From Leptospira terpstrae serovar Hualin str. LT 11-33 = ATCC 700639 (GTDB lineage Bacteria; Spirochaetota; Leptospiria; Leptospirales; Leptospiraceae), in contig NZ_AOGW02000011.1 of assembly GCF_000332495.1 (NCBI RefSeq), positions 148,501-212,500 of the forward strand: a stretch of DNA of 64,000 nucleotides, read 5' to 3'. The position numbers and the translations under genes are program-made. The stretch's first letter is position 1; each line of letters starts with the position of its first letter. This document shows positions 1 through 9,700 of the stretch, piece by piece. The notes beneath the pieces are model-generated. The model ran no database searches. It saw only the letters and a list, made by a program, of their open reading frames with translations, and was not told the origin of the DNA.

Positions 1-924
1 TGGGTGGTAAACCCCACTTTGCATATGAAACGCTCTTTCTTTTATACTTTTAATCGCAGACTCTAAAGATATGGACCGAACCCAAAAGTAATCATCCTTG
101 GTTTTGATTTTCTTTTTTTGGATTTTTGTTCTTTGGATTTTTTCAAATTCGTTCTGTACGAACTCTAAATAATAAAACCGAACAGAATATTGGTGTAATT
201 TTGCGCTAAAATAAACCATTTTCTCAATGAGTCTATCAGTGAATTCCAAAATCTCCGAAACAACAGACTGATTGTAATCGGTTGTATTGCCTGAATTTTC
301 AAAGGACTTCCATACCTCTTCAATATCTATAGGATACGAATCGATAAGAATGGATTCCGTTTTTTCTTGGCCGAACCAAGGAACTAAAAAAGATACTTGG
401 TTGGAATTCCAATCTGAAATTTCACCAGTTCCTCTAAAAAACTGAGGTTTATCACCGATTGCAAATCTATTACCGAAAGATAGGATACTATTTTGAATTT
501 GGATTGAATCGGCTTCTAATTCTTCCCTTCCATAAAACTCCAGCCCAAATTGAAGGCATAAATTTTGCCAGACTCTGACCAATGTGACCACAAGTTTGTG
601 TGCCACCTCACAACGAATAGATGCAGAATATAATTGCTTATAGTTTGAGACTTTCGTGTTTTCTTCAAAAGGAAAACGTGTTTTCAATTCTTCGGTGAAG
701 AGATTTAGAAAAAAATCTAGTTCCATCCCGGTTTGGTAAATTTTGGAAACTATCGAAGTGATGATTTCTTCGGTCTGAGCCATAGGGTAGATAGGAAAAA
801 AGTTCAATCCAAATTTTGATGGCGAAGTAACATCTTTGGTTGGCTCACCTCCCACTTGCGAACGAATCCCAGCAATCAAAAGAGCAGTAAAGGATAGTTT
901 TTTAATAAACTCAATCCGTAACAT
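1..924 (-). CDS. Hypothetical protein, 3' end outside the window
   Basis: An open frame of 308 codons reads leftward from ATG at 924 without a stop and runs off the left edge, so the C-terminus is missing. The N-terminus (MLRIEFIKKLSFTALLIAG) resembles a short signal peptide or signal anchor. The rest is mostly soluble with long amphipathic stretches, and the last visible 60 residues are rich in Lys/Glu. I recognise no family. The frame was checked by hand translation over its whole length. The 230 bases between it and the next gene show no clear element. Confidence 0.75.
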   Translation of the reverse strand, partial: MLRIEFIKKLSFTALLIAGIRSQVGGEPTKDVTSPSKFGLNFFPIYPMAQTEEIITSIVSKIYQTGMELDFFLNLFTEELKTRFPFEENTKVSNYKQLYSASIRCEVAHKLVVTLVRVWQNLCLQFGLEFYGREELEADSIQIQNSILSFGNRFAIGDKPQFFRGTGEISDWNSNQVSFLVPWFGQEKTESILIDSYPIDIEEVWKSFENSGNTTDYNQSVVSEILEFTDRLIEKMVYFSAKLHQYSVRFYYLEFVQNEFEKIQRTKIQKKKIKTKDDYFWVRSISLESAIKSIKERAFHMQSGVYHP

Positions 925-1154
925 AGCTAATACGTATTAATCTTTATTAAAACATTCAAGACAATAAAAACAAACAATGGGGGTTTTTTTCATAATTTAT
1001 AAACAATAATAAAACCTATCGAATTTCTTTGTTTGAACCACCGCCCGTTTCCCTGCTAAAGTTTGCCATACAACTAACTATCCAAAGATTGACCTCTGCG
1101 GAACCTTTCCATTTCTCCACTTGCAATTTCTTATTTATCTTTTATACTCTTCTT

Positions 1155-1565
1155 ATGAATGTAGCAGATACCGAAATCAAATCGCTTCTTGAGACCTACC
1201 AAAAGATTACAGTGTATGGACTCAGCAATGATCCATCCAAACCAAGCCATTATGTTCCAGTCTACATTCGAGACAAAGGATGGGAAGTCGTTGGAACGTA
1301 TCCCAAAGAACACAGCGTAGGTGGATTTACTATCTATCCTAGTTTAAAGGATGTCCCCAAGGAAGACCGGAAATTTATCGATGTGTTTCGAAGTTCTGAT
1401 AAAATTCCTGAAGTAATCGATGAAATTTTAACCCTAGGAGGAACAGAAGTGATCTGGCTCCAATTAGGTATTTCCCATCCTGAAGCCGAGAAAAAAGCAG
1501 AAGAAGCAGGAATCCGTGTTGTTTCTAATCGTTGCCTCATCATCGAACATAGAAATTATTTTTAA
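1155..1565 (+). CDS. CoA-binding domain protein (YccU-like)
   Basis: A 136-residue single-domain protein with a Rossmann-like CoA-binding fold. It has an early beta strand and turn (ITVYGLSNDPSKPSHYV), a middle strand (WEVVGTYP) and a C-terminal block (EVIWLQLGI, then VVSNRCLIIEHR), the pattern of the CoA_binding_2/YccU family. The invariant Cys near the end (NRCLIIEH) is present. The frame extends upstream to a TTG at 1029, but homology begins only after the ATG at 1155, so that start was chosen; no good Shine-Dalgarno precedes either. The exact cellular role of the family is not known. Confidence 0.85.
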   Translation: MNVADTEIKSLLETYQKITVYGLSNDPSKPSHYVPVYIRDKGWEVVGTYPKEHSVGGFTIYPSLKDVPKEDRKFIDVFRSSDKIPEVIDEILTLGGTEVIWLQLGISHPEAEKKAEEAGIRVVSNRCLIIEHRNYF

Positions 1566-1569
1566 AAGG

Positions 1570-1974
1570 TTAAGGTCTAGAAATTATTTTTTTACCAAAC
1601 CAAACGAAGGGAAGATAGGATAACAAACTAAGTACTACAAACCAAAGGGGCTGACCCGGTAGGAAAATAAAAAAATTAAAAGAACCTGCCAGAGTAAGAA
1701 TACAACCTAACAAAATCACCATGAGCGAGTTGTGATTTTTGCTAAGTTTCATTGTGATCATTCCTCCAATGAATGAACCAAAAACATATCCGAGATAAAC
1801 GGGGAGATACGCTGACGTTGGTAAGTTGGTCATGAACTGTTTCAAAAGTTCTGGATTGGCAATGATCTCATCACTTGGAGGTTTTACAAAAAAAGAATTC
1901 ATAAACTCTAATGTCATCATGATGGCCATTGCCGAAACCAAACCTACAAGTATAGAAAGACTATTTTTAATCAC
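1570..1974 (-). CDS. Small four-helix membrane protein
   Basis: 134 residues with about four predicted membrane segments: residues 5-27, 57-75, 83-103 and 108-127. A short polar loop (KPPSDEIIANPELL) follows the first helix. I do not recognise the family. It is convergent with the CoA-binding gene, ending 5 bases from that gene's stop. The ATG at 1974 is the only sensible start. Confidence 0.75.
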   Translation of the reverse strand: MIKNSLSILVGLVSAMAIMMTLEFMNSFFVKPPSDEIIANPELLKQFMTNLPTSAYLPVYLGYVFGSFIGGMITMKLSKNHNSLMVILLGCILTLAGSFNFFIFLPGQPLWFVVLSLLSYLPFVWFGKKIISRP

Positions 1975-2041
1975 TGGGATACCTACCTTTAATCATTAAA
2001 ACGTACAATCTATACGAAAAATACAATCCGAAAATTGATGT

Positions 2042-2473
2042 TTAGTTTTTACTCTTAGCTCGGAAATTTTGCCAAGACCCGCAACTCCATAGAGCCCAAA
2101 GGACAAGCACTGGCTGAAAAAACAAACGAATCAATCGGGCTCTATCAGTATCCAAACCAAAAGCACTGATCCCATTCATATATTGGGAAATATTTCCCGG
2201 GAAAATTAATACAAAAAACAAAGCAACGACCCAACCAACTTGCACTTGTTTGTTGCGAAGGAAAATCAAAGACAATCCTAAACTGATTTCCACTACCCCC
2301 GACAATAAGACTACTAAATCTGCATCAATAGGTAACCAAGTTGGAACTTGAGCCAAAAACTCAGTTCTATGCCATGTTAGGTGGCCAGTTCCAGCGAATG
2401 CCAAAAAGGCTCCGAGTAAGATACGTAAAACGGTTTGGAATATAGTCCTTTCGGATGTGTTTGTTTGATTCAT
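2042..2473 (-). CDS. DoxX-like integral membrane protein
   Basis: 143 residues with four hydrophobic segments. The layout is typical of DoxX-like proteins: a first helix with FAGTGHLTW, a second with VVLLSGVVEISLGLSL, then a helix ending in FPGNISQYMNG. The small size and the E in the second helix fit the family, which includes poorly characterised quinone- or redox-linked membrane proteins. It is divergent from the TonB-dependent receptor; their shared upstream region holds an inverted repeat at 2540-2562 that could act on either gene. The family assignment is by motif only. Confidence 0.7.
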   Translation of the reverse strand: MNQTNTSERTIFQTVLRILLGAFLAFAGTGHLTWHRTEFLAQVPTWLPIDADLVVLLSGVVEISLGLSLIFLRNKQVQVGWVVALFFVLIFPGNISQYMNGISAFGLDTDRARLIRLFFQPVLVLWALWSCGSWQNFRAKSKN

Positions 2474-2539
2474 GGTAACTTAGACTAAAAATACAATGCT
2501 TTGGCCCCTCCGATAAAATCTTCGGGAAATCCCAAACCT

Positions 2540-2562
2540 ATGAGATTGAGTCTTTATCTCAT
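2540..2562. promoter_or_regulatory. Inverted repeat upstream of the TonB receptor
   Basis: Perfect 7-base arms ATGAGAT and ATCTCAT are separated by 9 bases. The repeat ends 42 bases before the receptor start codon. A related dyad (TGAGA-N5-TCTCA) lies upstream of the PepSY gene at 6717. Position and sharing suggest a repressor site of Fur type, but that identity is inference. Confidence 0.45.
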
Positions 2563-2604
2563 TTAATTCTAGACAATTTAGGAGGAATCCGAAGGAATGG
2601 CCGT

Positions 2605-4998
2605 ATGACTTTCCTTTTTGAGAATGACTCTCATATAAAAACTAAATTCTGGAAGCAATCCCCCCATCACCAAGGAATTCTCTTTCGATCCAAATTCATA
2701 ATCCTCTCCTCCCATATTCTCATTTCTATCCTATTGCTTTTGGCACCTCCTCTCCATCCGCAAGCTAAGGAAAAAACTCCTGAACCTCCACCGAGAGAGA
2801 CAGAGCCTGTTCCCAATACGGGAACAAAGCCAGTAGAACAAGGAATTCGAGTGACCGGCAAAAAAGATCCGAGAGACCGGGAGATTCTTCGTACTCCCAA
2901 TAGCATCAGCCGTTTGAACGAACAGGATATCCAAGATGCCGGGATCAACAGAACCAATGATATTGATAAACAAGTTCCCAATTTTTCCATCATTGATTCT
3001 GGATCACGTAACTTTACATATTTTAACATTAGAGGGATGCGAAGTATTGCCTTCAGTGAACCCGCAGTAGGATTGATTTTAGATGGGGTTCCACTCAATG
3101 ATAATGTTGCACTTAACACTGAGTTATACGGATTAGAAAACATTGAAGTGTATCGAGGAAGTCAAGCAACCCTGTTTGGAAAAAACTTTCAAGGAGGGGT
3201 AGTTGAAATTCGCACGAAAAAACCAACGAATGTCGCTGAAGGAAAAATTACTTATGATGCAGGAAATTATAAAAAACAAGAAACGTCTGCTTATTATAAT
3301 GCACCCATCATCAAAGATAAATTATTTTTTGGAATTGCTGGAAAAACGACAGAACGTGAAGGATATCTTTCCAATATAACTGGATTTTATTATCCGAATA
3401 ATCGTCCCTATGAACTTCCCGTAGAGATTTATAAAACTCACCCCGATGGTAGGAAGGGACAAGCTGGACGATTTCGATTATACTTTACTCCCAATGAAAT
3501 TTTTGAAGCAGACTTACAAATAAGCGCAGAAAGTTTCGACGATGGATCGTTAAACTTAGTAAATTATTTGGGTGCCAAATCAGAAAGAGAAAAAGCTTTA
3601 TTGCAAGGTTGTGTCGCCATGCCTTCCAACTGCTCCAAGTTATATGGAACATATACCAACAGAGTTAACGGAGATAGAAAAGTATACTGGGATTATGAAG
3701 GGAAAAGTAACGTCACCGGAAATACATACTCTTTAGCAACGACCACAAAATTACCTCATGCCAATCTAAAAACAGCATCTGCAATACGTAAAATGGACAT
3801 TGATCCAATCACTGCAGATTCTGACTTTACGACAACCGATCAGAACAGATCCATTTACGTAGAAAAAGCAACTACCTTTCTCAATGATGTGTATATTGAA
3901 TCAAAAGACAAACATGATCCATTACAATTTAAAGCAGGTATTTACGCTTCCAATAAAATCACAAATATTGACCAAGCAAGAGAACATAGATCTTCAATTT
4001 ATGTGATCAATGATTTTCCAGGTCTTACTTCTCCTGCAAGAGAAAAGAATTTATCAAGACTTCAAGACAGAAATATAAGTTTTTATACACATAACAGTTA
4101 TACATTTGCTGAAAAATTTACAGTAACAATTGGTGCCCGTCTTGAAAGACAAGAAAGTCGTCTTTCCCATACGGAACAAGCGGTAGGAATTTCCCGCAAC
4201 AACAATCCTTTAGGTGAAACACTTGTATTGTCAGACCCATATACAATTAACAATCGCTATAATTACAATGTCTCAAGGTTCATTTTTGATTATAAACCAA
4301 TTGAAAACTTAATGTTTTTTATTGGTTTTAGCCGGGGATATAAAAATGCAGGTTATAGCACCGTTGTTAATATTCCTGACAAAGCAAGTTTTAGACCTGA
4401 AATCAATGATACGATTGAAGCCGGAATCAAATCAGAATTTTTTAAAGGAAAGTTCGGATTAAAATATACACAGTTTTATACTGAAACACAGGACTTTCAT
4501 GTAGTTCGGGCCATCAACCTTTCCCAATATGTAAACCTCAATGCTGAGCTTGTCACTATCAGAGGATATGAATTAGAAACATTTATTAAACCACATAAAG
4601 ATGCAAAGATAGGACTCTCTGCTGGTTATACGGAAGGAATTTTCAATAAGTTTTATGACTCAGTGCTAAATCGTGACTTCAATGGGAAGTGGGTTCATTT
4701 CATTCCGAAATACGATATTGTAAGTTATCTCCAATATAGAAACGAATATGGGATGTTCTTTCGTGGAGAGTTTCAAGCTGTTGGCCAAATGTATTTTGCA
4801 GCAGATAACACTGTATATAGCGATCCATATTATGTAATCAACTCAAGGGTGGGATATGAAACAGATACAATATCCGCCTACCTTTACATGAACAATATGA
4901 ACGATCGGTATTACTTCACATCTTATATTGATGGAACCTTTCAAGCTGTACCTGGTGCACCCAAAACCTACGGATTTATGTTAACGTATAAAATTTAA
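2605..4998 (+). CDS. TonB-dependent outer-membrane receptor
   Basis: 797 residues. A long basic N-region precedes a hydrophobic signal sequence (about residues 28-50). A Pro/Glu-rich spacer and a TonB-box-like stretch (GIRVTG) follow. The plug domain (about 85-205) contains the typical FNIRGM, LDGVPL and ENIEVYRGSQATLFG blocks. The rest is a beta barrel ending in an aromatic-rich strand (YGFMLTYKI). The family imports siderophores, haem, vitamin B12 or other ligands using TonB energy; the substrate cannot be read from the sequence. A purine-rich ribosome site (GAAGGA) lies 8 bases before ATG 2605. The lipoprotein downstream follows by 16 bases, and a convergent PepSY protein completes what looks like an uptake cassette. 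Confidence 0.93.
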   Translation: MTFLFENDSHIKTKFWKQSPHHQGILFRSKFIILSSHILISILLLLAPPLHPQAKEKTPEPPPRETEPVPNTGTKPVEQGIRVTGKKDPRDREILRTPNSISRLNEQDIQDAGINRTNDIDKQVPNFSIIDSGSRNFTYFNIRGMRSIAFSEPAVGLILDGVPLNDNVALNTELYGLENIEVYRGSQATLFGKNFQGGVVEIRTKKPTNVAEGKITYDAGNYKKQETSAYYNAPIIKDKLFFGIAGKTTEREGYLSNITGFYYPNNRPYELPVEIYKTHPDGRKGQAGRFRLYFTPNEIFEADLQISAESFDDGSLNLVNYLGAKSEREKALLQGCVAMPSNCSKLYGTYTNRVNGDRKVYWDYEGKSNVTGNTYSLATTTKLPHANLKTASAIRKMDIDPITADSDFTTTDQNRSIYVEKATTFLNDVYIESKDKHDPLQFKAGIYASNKITNIDQAREHRSSIYVINDFPGLTSPAREKNLSRLQDRNISFYTHNSYTFAEKFTVTIGARLERQESRLSHTEQAVGISRNNNPLGETLVLSDPYTINNRYNYNVSRFIFDYKPIENLMFFIGFSRGYKNAGYSTVVNIPDKASFRPEINDTIEAGIKSEFFKGKFGLKYTQFYTETQDFHVVRAINLSQYVNLNAELVTIRGYELETFIKPHKDAKIGLSAGYTEGIFNKFYDSVLNRDFNGKWVHFIPKYDIVSYLQYRNEYGMFFRGEFQAVGQMYFAADNTVYSDPYYVINSRVGYETDTISAYLYMNNMNDRYYFTSYIDGTFQAVPGAPKTYGFMLTYKI

Positions 4999-5014
4999 AT
5001 TTCTGGAGACAAAT

Positions 5015-5578
5015 ATGAAAACAAAATTAAAAACCCTTCTCACACTAATCACTCTTGGATTAACTCTTTTCCAATGTGATTTATTTGATCCTAAGTCAAA
5101 AGTTACCGGCGATGACCTGGTTTCCATGTTAGCTCTGCAACAAATCAATGCAAATAGTATGAGTGAAGCACAAAGACTTGGACTAAACGTTGCATATAGC
5201 CATAGGTTTAGTATCAAAAATGGCCCGCACTTGTTTTGCCGTGAGTATTCAACTGCTTACTTAGAAAAACAAGCAGAATGGGAAAAAGATATGGAGCAAA
5301 CATATGCTACTATTGGTAATGCAATAGGTATAGAAATCGTAGTAGAACGAATGAGTGGACCTTGTGCTGTCACTAATAAAGTAGCAGCATGTCATTATGA
5401 CGGAGTGGACGGAATCAACGATCTTATTCCTTATGCCTACACGACTGAAGGTGAACATAAATATTTAATTCCAGCAAACGCTTACTATGGAGTAACGGAT
5501 CTGAAAAGTGCGAAAGAAGCCTGCGAAAGATTCAAAGGTACTTACGTTTGTTACGATCCAAGCAAGTGTTGGCAATAA
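5015..5578 (+). CDS. Cysteine-containing lipoprotein, receptor partner
   Basis: 187 residues with a lipoprotein signal (hydrophobic core ending LFQC, modified Cys about residue 21). It is followed by an acidic stretch and a short hydrophobic patch (LVSMLALQQ) as in several other lipoproteins of this window. The mature part has about six further cysteines (LFCRE, GPCAV, AACHY, EACER, YVCYD, SKCWQ), suggesting disulphides. A GGAGA ribosome site precedes the ATG. It lies 16 bases after the TonB-receptor gene and is probably cotranscribed, so it may help ligand capture at the outer membrane. I do not recognise the family. Confidence 0.85.
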   Translation: MKTKLKTLLTLITLGLTLFQCDLFDPKSKVTGDDLVSMLALQQINANSMSEAQRLGLNVAYSHRFSIKNGPHLFCREYSTAYLEKQAEWEKDMEQTYATIGNAIGIEIVVERMSGPCAVTNKVAACHYDGVDGINDLIPYAYTTEGEHKYLIPANAYYGVTDLKSAKEACERFKGTYVCYDPSKCWQ

Positions 5579-5585
5579 ACTAAAA

Positions 5586-6680
5586 TTATACAGAAGAACT
5601 CAAAGGAATCTTTTGGGTTCTTCTTCTTTTATTCTTTCTCTTAATATAAAATATACTAATTCCACTAATCGAAAGTATTGCAGGCGAAAGCCCACCGATC
5701 ACCCAAACTACTTTACTGAAATGATTTGCAAATGTTCCGAAATGAAGCGGACGAAATGAATCCAATACTTGATTCCAAAATCCTTCTTTTGCCATATCGA
5801 CTTTATCAAATAGATTCTTTGATTTTACATTATATCGAATGTAAGAACCATACCGACTTTCCCATCCAGGAGAATTAAAACGATTCCCATAAATTCCGAT
5901 TGGCTCATCTTTTGAGTGGTGTGGAAACGAAATATATCCCAATCGAAATCCAGGTATTTCTATTTTTGTTCGTTCCACCAATTGATTAATCGATTCTTCT
6001 CTAGCCCATAAATGGTGAACTACTTTTTCTTCTGGAAAACTTAGTATCACCGTGTCTCGCAAACTCCACCATCCACCAGTGATAGCTAAAATCAAATGAA
6101 ACCAGACTGCATTAATACCAACGAACTTATGTAAGTCGGAAAAAAGGATTTGTTTACTTTCTTTCCATCGAAGGCGAAACAAACTTACCCAAAATCGTTT
6201 ATAAAGTTTAATCCCGCTGATTGCTAAAAATAAATAGATCAAAGCAATACATCCAGTAAGAAAATAACCCACTCCACCTAAAAAAAGACTATAATGTAAA
6301 ACTAGTAAAAACCCATATACACTATCACTTCGATCCTCTTTCATTTTTCCAATAACCTTACCATTGTAAGGATTGATTAAATAAACAGATTCACGACTGG
6401 GGATTTCTAAATTATGAAACCAAACTTGGTCAGCTTGGTCTTTTAAGTCGGATACCAACCAACCGGCAACACTTCCTTCTGGAATTTGTTCTAACAGTTG
6501 TTTGTAAAGTGTATCTAAAGGCAACCGATCCCTTTCAACTAAAATGGAGTGGGAACCTGTAAGAGACTGGATTTCCTTTCCATAAACCAATAGGGATCCA
6601 GTCAGACCCAAAACCAAAAGGAAACTCGCTCCCAAAATTCCGAGAACCATATGTAACTGATACCAAGTTTTTGCCTTCAC
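5586..6680 (-). CDS. PepSY-associated TM protein (iron-regulated type)
   Basis: 364 residues from a GTG start; GGTGG lies a few bases upstream. The layout is that of PepSY-TM proteins: a first helix at residues 12-34 (VLGILGASFLLVLGLTGSLLVYG), a periplasmic PepSY-like region, two helices (about 125-160), a conserved DLHKFVGINAVWFHLILAITG block near residue 190, another periplasmic domain, and a last helix near 325-345 followed by a very basic tail. Family members sit beside siderophore or haem receptors and some reduce or release the imported ligand. The convergent placement beside a TonB receptor supports that role. Confidence 0.85.
   Translation of the reverse strand: MKAKTWYQLHMVLGILGASFLLVLGLTGSLLVYGKEIQSLTGSHSILVERDRLPLDTLYKQLLEQIPEGSVAGWLVSDLKDQADQVWFHNLEIPSRESVYLINPYNGKVIGKMKEDRSDSVYGFLLVLHYSLFLGGVGYFLTGCIALIYLFLAISGIKLYKRFWVSLFRLRWKESKQILFSDLHKFVGINAVWFHLILAITGGWWSLRDTVILSFPEEKVVHHLWAREESINQLVERTKIEIPGFRLGYISFPHHSKDEPIGIYGNRFNSPGWESRYGSYIRYNVKSKNLFDKVDMAKEGFWNQVLDSFRPLHFGTFANHFSKVVWVIGGLSPAILSISGISIFYIKRKNKRRRTQKIPLSSSV
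5592..5630. terminator. Bidirectional intrinsic terminator
   Basis: Arms at 5592-5606 and 5610-5624 form a stem of about 15 pairs (including G-U pairs) with a 3-base loop, followed by a T-rich run. It closes the receptor-lipoprotein unit and overlaps the last codons of the convergent PepSY gene. Confidence 0.7.
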
Positions 6681-6716
6681 GAACCACCGACTCCTTAGGG
6701 GATAGAGCCATATTAT

Positions 6717-6731
6717 TGAGATCGGGTCTCA
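6717..6731. promoter_or_regulatory. TGAGA-N5-TCTCA dyad upstream of the PepSY gene
   Basis: A perfect 5+5 dyad lies 37-51 bases upstream of the PepSY start. Its sequence resembles the left part of the dyad upstream of the TonB receptor (TGAGATYGRGTCT shared). A common iron-responsive operator is inferred. Confidence 0.4.
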
Positions 6732-6780
6732 TTTTCAAGTAAATCTTTACTTCTGTGGTTTCCTCTTGGGTTTTCGATTT

Positions 6781-9700
6781 TTACGCTTTTTCCATCGAAT
6801 GAGTTAACATTTCTCGAATGATTTTGTTCACTTCTGGGCGACAACTTCCACAACCAGTGCCGGCCCCTGTTGTAGTCATAATGGATTCTAAATTGCATGC
6901 GCCATTTTTGAATTCGTCTTCTATATTTCCTCGACCCACACTGTTACAAGAACAGACAAGTGCACCTTTCGGTGGTTTGGTGGCGGTTCCTCCAGAGAGT
7001 AACTTCTCTCTTTTGTCCCCAAGTTCTATCCCACTTGCAATCAGATTCTTATATTCAACAAATTCTGCTTTGTCCCCAATGAGAATGGCTCCTACTAACT
7101 TATCGCCCTTCACAATGCATTTTTTATAACGCCTTCTCTTTCGATCCAAAAATACAATCTCTTCGTATTCATCGGAAAGATTTTCGAATGATACACCTGG
7201 AAGGCGTAGTGATACCAACTCCAATCCAGGAATTTTTAATAGATTGGAATGGAGTGATCCGGAGTAAGTTTTATATTTATAACCAAATATATGTGAGGCG
7301 GCAACTTTTGCCTGTTCCTCTGCGGCAAGGACTGTCCCGTAAACACCACTGGCATGCTCTGCCACTTCCCCAATAGCATAAATGTCAGGATCACTTGTTT
7401 GTAAAAATTCATTTACTTTGATCCCTTCCCCTAATTCAAATCCCAAACCTTTGGCCAAATGCAAATTAGGACTTGTTCCCATCGCATAAACAATTCCATC
7501 CGGATGTAATTTTCGCCCATCTTTTAACTCTACATTGGTGATACGACCATACCCATTCACTTTCGAAATTTCAGAATTAAAAAGTACTTCGATCCCTCTA
7601 TTTAAAATTTCGTCTTTTAAGATATCACAAGCAACTGAATCCAGTTGTTTGGACATAAGTCTATCAGTGCGAACAAGAACTGTTACTTTAACATTTAAGG
7701 TCTTAAGTGCTGCTGCAAGTTCTAACCCGAGAAGACCACCACCTACAATGAGTGCATGAGAATCAGGAACAAAAAAACCTTTAATTCGATCGGCATCTGT
7801 TTTAGCACGTAAACTAAAGACCCCCACCATATCCGGTGTTATGGATTTGGGAACTTGAGGAGAACTTCCAGTAGCAAGGATGAGTTTGTTATATGAGTGA
7901 GAATTACCAAAAGCATCTTTTACAATTTTTGCTTCCGGTAAAATGTCAGTAACAGAAGTAGAAGTATATAGATTGATATTCCAAGAGACAACTTCATCTG
8001 AATCTGCACTCGAAAGTTCATGAAATTCTTTTTCTCCGCTGATAAAATCAGGAAGAAGGATTCTATTATATAAAGGATTTTCTTCCTTACAAATTACTGT
8101 GATTTCATCTTCGGGAGCTAATTCTTTATAATTTTTAATAAATGCATGGGTACTATTTCCCCCACCAATGATTAGAATTTTTTCTTTTTCTTTGGCATAC
8201 GGTTTTACCTGCACTGCCGAGATTTTGAAACCTGGTTGTTTGGAAAAAGGATCAAAACTTTTACTTGTTAGGTTGTTTGCTCGAGACTCATCGTTTTTAT
8301 TTTTTTTCCCCCAATGCATGGGTAAAAAAACTGTACCTTGTTTGATGGTGTCTGTGATTTTTGCCCGAACTCGCACCACACCTCTTTCATTTGAAACTTC
8401 AGCAATCCCACCATCAATGATTTCGATTCGTGTTGCATCTTCTGGATGGATTTCCAGATAAGGTTCCGATTTGTGTTCCATGAGCTTTTGCACTTTGCCC
8501 GTTCGAGTCATGGTATGCCACTGGTCTCGGATTCGTCCTGTAGTTAAAATGAAAGGATACTCTTCTGAAGTTTTTTCTGAAGTATCTTCTGGGGATATAT
8601 CAAAGATCTTTGCTTTTCCATTAGCACGATAGAAGATATGATCAGAAAACAAACGGGGAGTTCCTCCGTGGTCTTTGTGAGGATAAGGCCACTGTACAGA
8701 GCGTTTTTCTTTTAGAATGGAATAGTTGAGTCCACTAATATCAATTTTGGTATTCTCTGTTAGTGCACAATGTTCTAGAAACACATCTTCCTCTGAATTG
8801 TAATCGAAGGAAGAACCAAAACCCATTTTCTCTGCAAATTTTTGAATGATAAGAGTATCCGCAAGTGCCTCACCCGGCGGGTCTAATATCTTTGCAAGAT
8901 AAGTCACACGACGATCGGAATTGGTCATGGTTCCCTGTTTTTCAGCCCAACCTGCTGCAGGAAGAACATAATCTGCGTAGGGAATGGCAGAAGAATTCAT
9001 TGATATATCTTGCACAACCACTAGTTCTGCGGCACGTAACCCTTGTTCTACCATGCGAGCATCAGGTAAACTTGTGGTCGGATTTGTACAAATGATCCAT
9101 ACCGCCTTCATCTTTCCGGTGCGAAGGTTTTCAAACATCTCCACTGCAGTAAACCCAGGTTTACTTTGAATGACTTCAGTTTGTACTCCCCAAAACTTAG
9201 CTACTTCTTCCCTATGATTTGCATTACTCAAATCACGGTGTGCTGGCAACAAATTGGAAAGTCCACCAACTTCCCTTCCTCCCATGGCATTGGGTTGGCC
9301 AGTAAGAGAAAAAGGGCCACTTCCTGGTTTTCCAATTTTACCAGTTAACAAAGATAAGTTGATTAGTGCCAGGTTTTTGTTAACACCGACCACACTTTGG
9401 TTTAGCCCCATTGCCCATAAGGATAAAAATCCTTTCGCATGGCCAATGAAATTGGCAGTCAAACGAATGTCGTCCGAAGGGATTCCGCAAGTATTTGCCG
9501 CAGATTCTAAATCAAAATTTAAAAGAAGAGTTTTTAATTCCTCAAAACCTTCTGTATGAGATTGGATAAATTCATTATCAATCCAACCATTATCGATAAG
9601 AACTTTTGCAATCGCATGGAAAAGGTAAATATCAGTCCCTGGATGGATTTGTAAATGGAGGTCCGCATCCTCGCATGTGTCTGTCCGTCTTGGATCGACT

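Noticed and set aside
1029..1154. N-terminal extension of the CoA-binding protein
   Set aside because: The extra 42 residues start at a TTG, lack a ribosome site and precede the conserved fold.
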